Positions 24,564-32,855 of a DNA stretch of 53,953 bases are shown piece by piece (the first letter of the stretch is position 1; each line of letters begins with the position of its first letter). Source of the stretch: a virus; the IMG/VR virus record IMGVR_UViG_3300019135_000051, positions 1-53,953 of that record; one strand, 5' to 3'. Under the pieces are notes generated by a model. It saw only the letters and a program-made list of their open reading frames with translations. It was not told where the DNA came from and searched no databases. The translations under genes were made by a program, and so were the position numbers.

Positions 24564-24920
24564 ATGGCTAAGGTGATCAAAGCCTTCCGTGAGCGATATC
24601 ACGGCATGAAACTGTACCGCCCTGGCGAAGAATACCCGGATGATGACCAACAGCGGGTCCAATATCTGGTCTCCCAAGGATTTTTGGAAGCGTCCGAAAA
24701 AGTAGCTCCGCCCAAGCCACCGACTTTGGAAGAATTTTCGGAGCTTTCGGCTACTGAGCAAAAAAAATGGTTGGCCACTTTGGGGATCGAAGGGGACGAC
24801 AGCAACGCGGATAAGCGGGAGTCACTTTACCGGCAGTATCTCGGCGTCGATCCTTCCACAGCAGACGGTGGAGCGGTCAATGATGGGGTAGTGAATACGG
24901 ATGCCGATCCTGACGCTTGA
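24564..24920 (+). CDS. Hypothetical head protein (118 aa)
   Basis: Between the capsid and connector genes. The first 40 residues (FRERYHGMKLYRPGEEYPDDD...VSQGFL) occur in small proteins at this place in other Bacillota siphophages. A proline hinge is followed by a helical segment (LEEFSELSATEQKKWL) and an acidic tail. A head-decoration or connector accessory role is possible. Overlaps the next gene by 20 bp. Confidence 0.65.
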   Translation: MAKVIKAFRERYHGMKLYRPGEEYPDDDQQRVQYLVSQGFLEASEKVAPPKPPTLEEFSELSATEQKKWLATLGIEGDDSNADKRESLYRQYLGVDPSTADGGAVNDGVVNTDADPDA

Positions 24921-25200
24921 AGAAACGAAGACTTGGCTGCGCGTGGACGGCACTGATGAGGACACGGTCATTCAAACTCTGATGGGTGCAGCGGAGACGT
25001 ATCTGCACAACTCCGTTGAGGTTGAGTTTGACGGCACCAACCAACTGGCTAAGCTCTTTTGCCTGGTTCTCTGCGCTGACTGGTACGAAAACCGCGATCT
25101 TATCGGGTCACAGCCGTCCGATAAGGTCCGATTTACCGTTCAGTCCATGCTTGCGCAACTACAGCATGCTTACGCGCCGTCATCGGAGGAGATATCGTGA
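24901..25200 (+). CDS. Head-tail connector, gp6-like
   Basis: A 99-residue all-helical adaptor. LTLEETKTWLRVDGTDEDTV at the start and CLVLCADWYENRD in the middle are the usual signature of gp6/gp15-like connectors that bind under the portal. ATGA-type overlap with the next gene. Confidence 0.88.
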   Translation: MPILTLEETKTWLRVDGTDEDTVIQTLMGAAETYLHNSVEVEFDGTNQLAKLFCLVLCADWYENRDLIGSQPSDKVRFTVQSMLAQLQHAYAPSSEEIS

Positions 25201-25520
25201 AATCACTGGTCAATCGGCTGAACAAGCGAGTCACGATCAAATCGCTTTCAACCACCACGGACGGGTACGGGCAACCACAGGACATCTGGTCTACGGTGGC
25301 GACGGTATGGGCGGCGGTTGAGACACTTTCGGGGTCGGAGTTCTTCGCCGCACGCAAACTACATGCCGAAGTGACTACCAAGCTAACCATACGTTACCGG
25401 ACCGGCATCGATCGAACTATGCGGGCCCTCGTCAATAGTAAGACCTTCGAGATCATGTATGTGATCAACGTCAACGAGGCAAACCGGGAATTGCAATTGT
25501 TCTGCAAGGAGCTGCAGTGA
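25197..25520 (+). CDS. Head closure (head-tail adaptor) protein
   Basis: A 107-residue beta-rich protein: LNKRVTIKS, GYGQPQDIWSTVATVWAAVE and LTIRYRTGID match the SPP1 gp16-like stopper family. It closes the head after packaging and receives the tail. Confidence 0.88.
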   Translation: MKSLVNRLNKRVTIKSLSTTTDGYGQPQDIWSTVATVWAAVETLSGSEFFAARKLHAEVTTKLTIRYRTGIDRTMRALVNSKTFEIMYVINVNEANRELQLFCKELQ

Positions 25521-25521
25521 C

Positions 25522-25983
25522 ATGCCAAAAGACGACTTCAGAATTGATGGACTTGATGCCCTCATAAGGGACATTGAAAAGCTTGGTCGCGTACCACAGA
25601 CCGCCGTGACGCAGGCAGCACGCGCAGGGGCGCGAATCGCCTACAAGGCGGCGAAGGCGAATGCTCCGGTAGACACAGGCGAGCTGCAGCAGGCCATCAT
25701 CATGAAAAAGGAACGGAAGAAAGTCGTCGGTAAGGCTGTTTTCGACGCTATGATTGATCCGGGTAAGAATGACATTTTCGTGAAGTATAGCAAGGAAGGG
25801 GACCGATCTTATTACCCTGCCTCTCAGGAATACGGATTTCTGACGGTAAGCGGACGATACGTGCCAGGATATCGATATTTGCGTCGGGCGATCGATGAGA
25901 ACAAGGAAAATATCGAACGCACGGTACTGGATCGGGCAGGAAAAGAGATCGATAAGGCCTTAAGCAAGAAGGGGCTGAGATAG
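25522..25983 (+). CDS. HK97 gp10-like tail-completion protein
   Basis: A 153-residue protein with the family core ARAGARIAYKAAKANAPVDTGELQQAI and YYPASQEYG near the C-terminal third. It joins the tail tube to the head connector. The stop overlaps the next start. Confidence 0.88.
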   Translation: MPKDDFRIDGLDALIRDIEKLGRVPQTAVTQAARAGARIAYKAAKANAPVDTGELQQAIIMKKERKKVVGKAVFDAMIDPGKNDIFVKYSKEGDRSYYPASQEYGFLTVSGRYVPGYRYLRRAIDENKENIERTVLDRAGKEIDKALSKKGLR

Positions 25984-26384
25984 TGCCACAAGATTTTGAA
26001 ATGGCGTTGACCGCAGAGTTGAAATCGATACCGACGTTATCCGATCGGGTGTACCCACTCGTCGCCCCGGATGCCGATGCCGGAGCTGGTACACCGTATC
26101 TGATTTATCTTTCCGATTACGGAATCCCCACTCGAACACACAGTGGCCGGTCTGGGGGGCGCACTGTGACGCTCGAATTGAACATCATGGCTGAGCGGTA
26201 TGAAACGCTGAAAAGTGTAGTGTCCTCCGTGGTCAACCAGGTATACTCGTTTGTCAATCGTAAGATCGGGTCAGATGGCCCTTTTGTGCAAGAAGTTTTT
26301 CTTGTCACGCAGCCGTTTGAGACTTACGAGGCCCAGCCAAAGCTTTACCGGAGTGTGTTGGAATTTGAAGTTTACTATATCTAA
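25983..26384 (+). CDS. Tail-completion protein, DUF3168/gp11-like
   Basis: A 133-residue protein with GTG start. The fold pattern (ALTAELKSIPTLSDRVYPLVAP, then YLIYLSDYGIPTRTHSG and VTLELNIMAERYETLKSV) fits tail terminator or completion proteins encoded between gp10-like and tube proteins. Confidence 0.78.
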   Translation: MPQDFEMALTAELKSIPTLSDRVYPLVAPDADAGAGTPYLIYLSDYGIPTRTHSGRSGGRTVTLELNIMAERYETLKSVVSSVVNQVYSFVNRKIGSDGPFVQEVFLVTQPFETYEAQPKLYRSVLEFEVYYI

Positions 26385-26395
26385 GAGGTGATAAT

Positions 26396-27091
26396 ATGCC
26401 CCAACGTTCTGTAGGTACACGAATTTTGGTCGGTACCACTTTCGTAGCGGAGCTGAATTCTATCGATGCGCCTCCTATGTCGGCGGAAACGATTGATACC
26501 ACAGCGCTTGACAGCGTGGGTGGTTATCGTACATTTACAACCGGATTCCGAGACGGCGGCGAAATCACCGTTTCCGGATTCTACAACAAGGCTGACGGAG
26601 GGCAGTCCGCGCTCCTCACCGCGTTTAACGATGGCGCTACAGTACCTATTAAGATTATGTTCCCAGGTGCGTTTGCGGCCGAGTGGCAATTTAACGGCGT
26701 AGTCACTGCCTACCAGGGCGGTAATGCATCCCTCGAGGACATGCTTGCGTTCGAGGCAACCATTAAGGTGAGCGGCAAGCCTACGTTACTCACCACTGAG
26801 TCGAGCAACCTGACCAACGTAACCACGACGGCAGGGACGATGACGTTCGCAGCGACTACCTACGAGTATCAGATTACAACAAGCGGCACCTCCTTCACTG
26901 TCACACCGACATTTGCATCCGGTACGGTCGATATGTACGTAGACGGCACGTTTAACACGTCCCTTACGACGGCAACGGCTTCGACGGCTGTAACCATCTC
27001 CAGCGGACAAACGAAACGAGTGTTGCTTGTAGCTCGCGGATCGAACACAAGTGCTGCGAAGATGTACGAGTTAGTAGTCACTAAACCTTAA
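26396..27091 (+). CDS. Major tail (tube) protein with Ig-like C-terminus
   Basis: A 231-residue protein. Residues 1-130 form the tube domain (GTRILVGTTF, FRDGGEITVSGFYN, FPGAFAAEWQFNGVV). Residues about 140-231 are a separate Ser/Thr-rich beta-sandwich, probably a surface-exposed Ig-like domain, a common decoration of siphovirus tubes. A GGGCCGG hairpin follows the gene. Confidence 0.9.
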   Translation: MPQRSVGTRILVGTTFVAELNSIDAPPMSAETIDTTALDSVGGYRTFTTGFRDGGEITVSGFYNKADGGQSALLTAFNDGATVPIKIMFPGAFAAEWQFNGVVTAYQGGNASLEDMLAFEATIKVSGKPTLLTTESSNLTNVTTTAGTMTFAATTYEYQITTSGTSFTVTPTFASGTVDMYVDGTFNTSLTTATASTAVTISSGQTKRVLLVARGSNTSAAKMYELVVTKP

Positions 27092-27098
27092 TTTTTTC

Positions 27099-27119
27099 GG
27101 GCCGGGTAAACACCGGCCC
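27099..27119 (+). other. GGGCCGG stem-loop after the tail tube gene
   Basis: Stem GGGCCGG (27,099-27,105) with CCGGCCC (27,113-27,119), loop GTAAACA. The stem is identical to that after the capsid gene, with a different loop. The two hairpins follow exactly the two most abundant structural proteins. Confidence 0.65.
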
Positions 27120-27144
27120 AATTCAATTATCAGGAGGCACTGAT

Positions 27145-27486
27145 ATGGCAGAGATCAACAACGACGTTGTATATATTCAACTAGACCGACCGCGTCAGCT
27201 TCGATTCGGGCATTCCGCGTTGAAGCGGCTAACCGCACTGACCGGCAAGTCTATGGAACAGATCGACAATGGGTTCGATTTGGAGGACCTGGAGAAAGTT
27301 CTCTATGCGGGCCTACTTTACGATGCGCGGCAGAACGGGGAGACGCTACTGCTCGAGCAGATGGAAGAATTGCTTGACCAGGCGCCTTCCTACCAGCATA
27401 TTTTGGACAAGATGAACGAGGCGTTCACGGCGGCGTTCGGCAAACAACCAGAGGGGAAGCAAGCGGGAAACGGTCCGGAGAAGTAA
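27145..27486 (+). CDS. Tail assembly chaperone (gpG-like)
   Basis: A 113-residue helical protein between tube and tape measure genes, the position of lambda gpG. It contains a frameshift heptamer G-GGA-AAC near its 3' end, from which a longer G-T fusion is made. Confidence 0.87.
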   Translation: MAEINNDVVYIQLDRPRQLRFGHSALKRLTALTGKSMEQIDNGFDLEDLEKVLYAGLLYDARQNGETLLLEQMEELLDQAPSYQHILDKMNEAFTAAFGKQPEGKQAGNGPEK

Positions 27487-27809
27487 AGCCGTTCGATTGG
27501 AATGAATCCAAACAGGCAGCGATTGCCATCGGCATATCACTCTCGGAATACGACGACATGACGCCACACGAGTTGAACATGTACATAGAGGCGTATTCAG
27601 ATCGACAGATTGCAGAGGGCAAGGAGCGCCTGACAATGGCTTATCTCACGGCGGCATGGTCACGGGCAAACAAACTGCCGAAATTGGAGCAGATCTTGAA
27701 AAAGATGGATAAGGCCAGCAAGCCTGATAAAGAGCAAACTCCAGAGGAAATGCTAGCCATGTTGAATGCTTGGGCTACACCTGTAAAGCCCGTAGAGGAG
27801 GTGGAGTAA
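27465..27809 (+). CDS. Tail chaperone T extension made by -1 frameshift
   Basis: The heptamer G-GGA-AAC (27,465-27,471) lies in the correct register of the upstream gene (codons GGA AAC). Slipping back one base gives an open frame through KPFDWNESKQAAIAIGISLS and MTPHELNMYIEAYSDRQI to the stop at 27,809, adding about 115 residues. The embedded MTPHELNMYI motif is conserved in gpT-like chaperone extensions. Independent initiation at ATG 27,558 is less likely. Confidence 0.88.
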   Translation, partial: GKRSGEVKPFDWNESKQAAIAIGISLSEYDDMTPHELNMYIEAYSDRQIAEGKERLTMAYLTAAWSRANKLPKLEQILKKMDKASKPDKEQTPEEMLAMLNAWATPVKPVEEVE

Positions 27810-30431
27810 TTGGCAGTCGTAAGGAACCTACTTATCCGCGCAGGGGCGGACTTTTCCAAGGCGCGGGCCTCCATGCAGAAATTCCAAAGAGACATGTCTG
27901 GCTTCAAAGATCGAGTGTCCAGGAGCATGTCAGACTTGCGTGACTCGATAGCAGGTGAGATTGCAGGTATCGTGACGGTACTCGGTGCAAACAGTCTTCT
28001 GCAAGATGCAATTAAGGTGGAAGCTGCATTCGGGCAGCTAAGTCGCACGATGGGATCAAGCGCCGAAGCATATCGGGAGTGGGCGCAAACCGTCGGGGCG
28101 TCGATGGGGATGTCTATCTCGGAAACACTTCGTTATGGTGCGACGTACTCCCAGATCATTTCTGACTTCACCAAGGACAATGAGCAAGTTCTCAAACGTA
28201 CGCAAGACCTCATGAAAGCGTCTGCGCTCATCGTGGCAGGTACGGGACGCGATATGACGGACGTTATGGACCGTTTGCGCTCAGCGTTCAACCAGGAAGC
28301 TGACGCTGCCGATGAGCTTGGGATCAACGTGAGGGTGGCCGCCCTTGAAGCGTCTAGCGCTTTCAAAGAGTTGGCCAACGGTCGACAATGGGCCGACTTG
28401 GATCAATCGACGCAACGGCAGATCATCTACATGCAGATTTTGAATGAAACATCGCGTCGGTACGGCGACACGCTCCAGAACAATACCATGTTGCGGCAAG
28501 CACAATTTACCGCACAGGTAAAAAACCTCGGGACAGCGATTGGTAACATTCTCCTGCCTATTTACAACGCGATGCTTCCGATACTGACCAGGATTGCAAG
28601 CGCGCTGGCGAGCGCAGCAGCTGCAGCGGCTACATTCGTCGGGGCGTTGTTCGGGTATGACCCAGCAGCGGACGCTAAAGCGGTCCAAGCACAGGCAGAT
28701 GCAGCCGATAAACTTGGATCGTCCTACCAGGCAGCTGGCGACGCCGCGAAGGACGCCGGCAAGAAGGCCAAGGGGGCGGTGGCCGGATTTGACGAAATCA
28801 ACCAGCTTGCACAATCCACAGCAGAGTCAGACAAAAGCGGAGCATCCGGGGGCGTCGCGGCGGGAGCAGACGCAGGTAGTACAGCCGGGGCGCTTGGTGA
28901 CCTGTCTAAACAGATGCAGGAGACGGCGAACCAGGCGAAACAAATGGGCCAGAAAATCCGCGAGTTCTTTGCCTCTATCCACGATGCGATCGTACAGCAT
29001 AAGGACGTGATTATCGCGGCGCTTGCTGGTATCGGCGCGGCATTCCTTGCATTCTTTCTTATCACCAATTGGGGCGCTATCTCTAAGGCCATTTCAACTG
29101 CAATCGGTGCTATCCGTGTTGCGATGCTGGCCTTGGCAGGGTCATTAGGTTGGGTAGGTTTAATTGTTGTCGCAATAGGCGCTTTGGTAGCTGCTTTCGT
29201 CTACTTCTACCGAACGAATGAGACGTTCCGCGGCGTCGTGGATGGTATCCTTCAAAAAATCGGCGAAATGGCCAAATGGCTTTGGAATGAAGTTTTTGTG
29301 CCGTTTGGAAAATGGCTTGCTGACGTAATGGTCAAGGCATGGGAAAACCTTGCATCTGCCATGAAAGTGCTATGGGCCGAGGTGATGGTGCCTTTCGGAA
29401 AATGGCTCGCAGATGTGGGACCGAAAGCTTGGGATGCGGTTAAGGCAACGGCGCAGGACTTCTGGAAAAACGTGCTCGTACCGTTCGGAAACTTTCTCAA
29501 AGCGTTGTGGAATGATGTGCTCGTACCGGTAGGAAAGGTGATCGGTGAGGTTCTGGTTATCGCATTTAAGGCGTTGGCGGCTGTAGCGCTGTCTTTATGG
29601 AGTAACGTCCTAGTGCCACTGGGTGCAGCACTTCTGGAGATGTTTAAACCAGCTGTCGAGGCTGTGTCTGCGGTGCTCACCTACTTGTGGCAAAGCGTAT
29701 TATTGCCGTTGTGGGATATGCTCGTAAAGAGTTTCACACCTGCGGCCAACGGTTTGGGTACGGTATTTCAATGGCTGTGGCAAGAAGTTTTGAAACCGTT
29801 AGTCACGTTCATGTCGGATGTATTTGTAACGGTATTCGATAACGTATTCCAAAGCATTGGAAAAATCATCGGCAACTTAAAAGACACGTTCATCGGCCTA
29901 ATGAACTTTATTACGGGAGTGTTCACGGGCGACTGGGAAAAGGCTTGGGAAGGGATCGTTGATGTATTTGAAGGCATCGTAGGCTTGCTTAAGTCGGCAT
30001 TCAAAGGAGGCATCAACGCGATAATTGCGGGCATTAACAAGCTAATTGAAGGCCTCAACAAAATACAAGTACGTGCCCCCGATTGGGTGTACAAACTGAC
30101 CGGCATCTCCTCATGGGGGATTAAGATTCCAACGATCCCGAAGCTCGCACGAGGTGGGATCGTGGCTGGTGGAACTCCATTTATCGCGGGGGAAGCAGGC
30201 GCGGAAATGGTTGTTCCTCTCGAACGCGGCGATGTTTTCGACCGATTCGCCGGGGCAATCACTACGGCGATGATTACTGCACTTCAGATGACGCAAGGTG
30301 GGTCAGACAAGACGGCAGCGGGGCGCGACATCTTGTTAAGCATTGATGGCGTCGCTTTTGCTCGTTTGATGAATGCCTATAACAGACGGGAAAGCGCCCG
30401 AATTGGCTCCAGCTTGATTACAGTTACGTAA
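27810..30431 (+). CDS. Tail tape measure protein
   Basis: An 873-residue protein with TTG start behind GAGGAGGTGGAG. The N-terminal part is helical (KARASMQKFQRDMSGFKDRV). Two hydrophobic segments lie near residues 395-420 and 430-470. From about 480 to 690 run degenerate tandem repeats with Trp and PFG/PLG at fixed spacing (LWNEVFVPFGKWLADV, WAEVMVPFGKWLADV, FWKNVLVPFGNFL). It sets tail length and may form a channel during DNA ejection. The C-terminus has GGIVAGGTPFIAGEAGAEMVV, common in tape measures. Confidence 0.95.
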   Translation: MAVVRNLLIRAGADFSKARASMQKFQRDMSGFKDRVSRSMSDLRDSIAGEIAGIVTVLGANSLLQDAIKVEAAFGQLSRTMGSSAEAYREWAQTVGASMGMSISETLRYGATYSQIISDFTKDNEQVLKRTQDLMKASALIVAGTGRDMTDVMDRLRSAFNQEADAADELGINVRVAALEASSAFKELANGRQWADLDQSTQRQIIYMQILNETSRRYGDTLQNNTMLRQAQFTAQVKNLGTAIGNILLPIYNAMLPILTRIASALASAAAAAATFVGALFGYDPAADAKAVQAQADAADKLGSSYQAAGDAAKDAGKKAKGAVAGFDEINQLAQSTAESDKSGASGGVAAGADAGSTAGALGDLSKQMQETANQAKQMGQKIREFFASIHDAIVQHKDVIIAALAGIGAAFLAFFLITNWGAISKAISTAIGAIRVAMLALAGSLGWVGLIVVAIGALVAAFVYFYRTNETFRGVVDGILQKIGEMAKWLWNEVFVPFGKWLADVMVKAWENLASAMKVLWAEVMVPFGKWLADVGPKAWDAVKATAQDFWKNVLVPFGNFLKALWNDVLVPVGKVIGEVLVIAFKALAAVALSLWSNVLVPLGAALLEMFKPAVEAVSAVLTYLWQSVLLPLWDMLVKSFTPAANGLGTVFQWLWQEVLKPLVTFMSDVFVTVFDNVFQSIGKIIGNLKDTFIGLMNFITGVFTGDWEKAWEGIVDVFEGIVGLLKSAFKGGINAIIAGINKLIEGLNKIQVRAPDWVYKLTGISSWGIKIPTIPKLARGGIVAGGTPFIAGEAGAEMVVPLERGDVFDRFAGAITTAMITALQMTQGGSDKTAAGRDILLSIDGVAFARLMNAYNRRESARIGSSLITVT

Positions 30432-30443
30432 GGCGGTGAGATC

Positions 30444-30791
30444 ATGGCAGTATTGACAATTGGCACGACGTCTATCAGCCCTTCCGAAATGAGCCTAGAC
30501 GTCATGGATATATCCAACGCGGAACGGAACGCGAAGGGAACCATGATCATCGAGAGGATTGCCACCAAACGTAAAATCGAGTTGAGGTTCTCTTACCTTT
30601 CTGCGGCGGAGTTGAAAACGATCTTGACCGCCGTCTCAGGCGTTACGTTTCCCGTTACTTATACTGACCCTATCACCAATTCTAACCGTACCGCCACGTT
30701 TTACTGCGGGGACCGTTCTGTTGGAGTAGTCAGTTTCATCAACGGCACACCGGTCTACAAGGATGTGTCGTTTAATCTTATCGAAGTGTAG
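30444..30791 (+). CDS. DUF6711-like tail protein
   Basis: A 115-residue beta-rich protein. VLTIGTTSISPSEMSLDVMD, RKIELRFSYLSAAELKTIL and FPVTYTDPITN resemble small distal-tail proteins encoded after the tape measure in Bacillota siphophages. Probably part of the tail tip. Confidence 0.7.
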   Translation: MAVLTIGTTSISPSEMSLDVMDISNAERNAKGTMIIERIATKRKIELRFSYLSAAELKTILTAVSGVTFPVTYTDPITNSNRTATFYCGDRSVGVVSFINGTPVYKDVSFNLIEV

Positions 30792-30802
30792 GAGGGTTGA
30801 GC

Positions 30803-32377
30803 ATGTACAGTACGACGCAAGTTTATAAGGACAATGTATATGCTCAATCCAGACGATTCAGCGGGCGTGTTACGTTTGAGATCACAGACGTTGAAGCGTC
30901 GGGCGCAGTGTCAAGTGTATCGACTTCTACGCAAGCGTCGAATATCAGTCTGGCTACACAACTGTTCGACGGTGTACGTTCTCCATCCTACAGCTTGGCG
31001 ACTTTTGAGCCTGGACGGTTCAAATTAGATGGTAGTATGTCTTTTGCGGACAGTAACGTTGCCAACAACGGCCAGGTGGGATTCGTGAGTGATGTTATCT
31101 GTGGAGCCGACGGAACATTCTCCCCGGCACAAACTATCACGATAAACTACAGCAGCCTTCGCTCATCCTACGGTATCACGGTGACATTCGATCAAAATTC
31201 AGGGGAGTACGCGACAGAGTTTTCTGTTCGTGTGTATAATGGTACGTCTCTCGTAGCTAGCCAAAACGTAAACGGAAATACGAGTGTGGCAGCGGCTGTT
31301 CTCCAGCAACCTCTGTCCAACTATAACAAAATCGAGGTTATCATCACGAAGTGGGTAATAGGCAACCGACGTGCCAGGGTGCTTGAGATCGATGCCGGTA
31401 CGGTTAAAGTCTACACCGATGATAACCTGATCAATATGGAACTGACCGAGGAGATGGACGCATTCACGGGGCAATTGCCGTCTCCTGAGTTCCGGTTCAC
31501 GATTGACAATAGCAGCCGGGAGTTCAACATTCTGAACCCATCGGGGGTATATGCATTCCTTCAGCAACGGCAACGCATTACAGCTGAATTGGGTTTGGAC
31601 ATTAACGGTTCTGTTCAGTGGGTTCCACTCGGAAAGTATCTTCTCTGGGAGTGGAAGGGTGATGAAGGGGCAATGACGGCCACCTTTACCGCCCGGACTG
31701 CGCTCGATCTGATGGAGAACTACAGCTATGAGCAAAGCACCGCTAACTCTCAAAGCCTCTATAACCTAGCGGTCGCGAACTTCGCGGCATGCGGGATCAC
31801 TAAGTACAGCATCGACACGGCGCTGCAATCCATCATGACAGACAGCCTTTCCGAAAAGATCAACAGACGGGAGTTATTGCAACGTATCGCGTTGGCTGGC
31901 CTCTGCAACATATGGGTGTCGAGGGACGATGCGATCCATCTAAAGCAGCTACCCAACACGGTAGGAGCAGCCGTTGACCGGATTGACTTAGACAACGCCT
32001 ATAAGGAGCCGCAAGTTGTATTGGATACGCTGATCGGCAGCGTGCAGGTGTCGTACTGGACAAGTATCTCGTCCTCTGCGACATACACCGCAACGGATTC
32101 CAGTATTACAAATGGCAGCACATTGGCCCTTACCGGAAACAAGCTGATCAACACATCAGCACGTGCTCAAGCTGTAGCGGAGTGGCTTCTGGGCCGGTCG
32201 AAGCTGCGGGCCATCCTACAATCGAACTGGAGAGGTAATCCTGTCCATGAATTAGGTGACGTGCTGGGTATCGAGAACGTTTACGGCTCTGACCGGGCGT
32301 CATACGTCACAAAGAACCAATTGACCTACACAGGATACCTAAAGGCAACGACCGAGACGAGAGGAGCGTCGAGTTAG
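30803..32377 (+). CDS. Tail tip / baseplate protein
   Basis: A 524-residue protein starting at ATG 30,803 behind GGAGGG. The N-terminal 200 residues are beta-rich and Ser/Thr/Val-rich, like a carbohydrate-binding or Ig-type sandwich. The central part (VPLGKYLLWEWKGDEGAMTATF, then TARTALDLM) resembles siphovirus tail-associated or baseplate hub proteins. The stop overlaps the next start. Confidence 0.75.
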   Translation: MYSTTQVYKDNVYAQSRRFSGRVTFEITDVEASGAVSSVSTSTQASNISLATQLFDGVRSPSYSLATFEPGRFKLDGSMSFADSNVANNGQVGFVSDVICGADGTFSPAQTITINYSSLRSSYGITVTFDQNSGEYATEFSVRVYNGTSLVASQNVNGNTSVAAAVLQQPLSNYNKIEVIITKWVIGNRRARVLEIDAGTVKVYTDDNLINMELTEEMDAFTGQLPSPEFRFTIDNSSREFNILNPSGVYAFLQQRQRITAELGLDINGSVQWVPLGKYLLWEWKGDEGAMTATFTARTALDLMENYSYEQSTANSQSLYNLAVANFAACGITKYSIDTALQSIMTDSLSEKINRRELLQRIALAGLCNIWVSRDDAIHLKQLPNTVGAAVDRIDLDNAYKEPQVVLDTLIGSVQVSYWTSISSSATYTATDSSITNGSTLALTGNKLINTSARAQAVAEWLLGRSKLRAILQSNWRGNPVHELGDVLGIENVYGSDRASYVTKNQLTYTGYLKATTETRGASS

Positions 32378-32835
32378 TGGCGACAAGCACCGTTTATTCC
32401 AAGACTGTCGAGGGCACGACGTACAGTATAACGACCATCGAGGATTGGGCCAGCACCGACGCAGTCAGCCACTCCGACTTCAACCGGATCGAGACTAACA
32501 CACAAACGCTGCGGAACATGCTCACGGCTATGTCGTACGTCATCGACACGATGACATTCACCACAGGGCGTACCATGTCGTCAATTGAGTTTTTATCATC
32601 CATTACCCGGATCGAGAACAACATTGAAACAATCCGGGGGGCCTTCCTCACACCCCCAGACTACGAGGGCGCGGAAACGTGGTCGGTCGGTAAGGGGTTC
32701 GACTACATTGACATGAATCGTCTTGAGACTAACATCCGCTCTCTATTTAACTATGCGGCCAACGTTTATGATAGTTTTTTTCGCTGCGGACAGATAAACG
32801 CAGGTAACGCGCGGGGGGATTTACCTAATGCGTGA
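32377..32835 (+). CDS. Tail fibre-associated protein with triple repeat
   Basis: A 152-residue protein with GTG start. It contains three copies of a helical motif: DFNRIETNTQTLRNML, SITRIENNIETIRGAF and DMNRLETNIRSLFNYA. The same motif type (NFNKIEQGIYDA) appears once in the next protein, which suggests a shared oligomerisation element of the fibre. Confidence 0.7.
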   Translation: MATSTVYSKTVEGTTYSITTIEDWASTDAVSHSDFNRIETNTQTLRNMLTAMSYVIDTMTFTTGRTMSSIEFLSSITRIENNIETIRGAFLTPPDYEGAETWSVGKGFDYIDMNRLETNIRSLFNYAANVYDSFFRCGQINAGNARGDLPNA

Positions 32836-32855
32836 AAGAGGAGCGAGGCGAACTT

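Noticed and set aside
27558-27809. Independent small gene after the tail chaperone
   Set aside because: No ribosome site before ATG 27,558; the slippery heptamer explains it as a frameshift extension.
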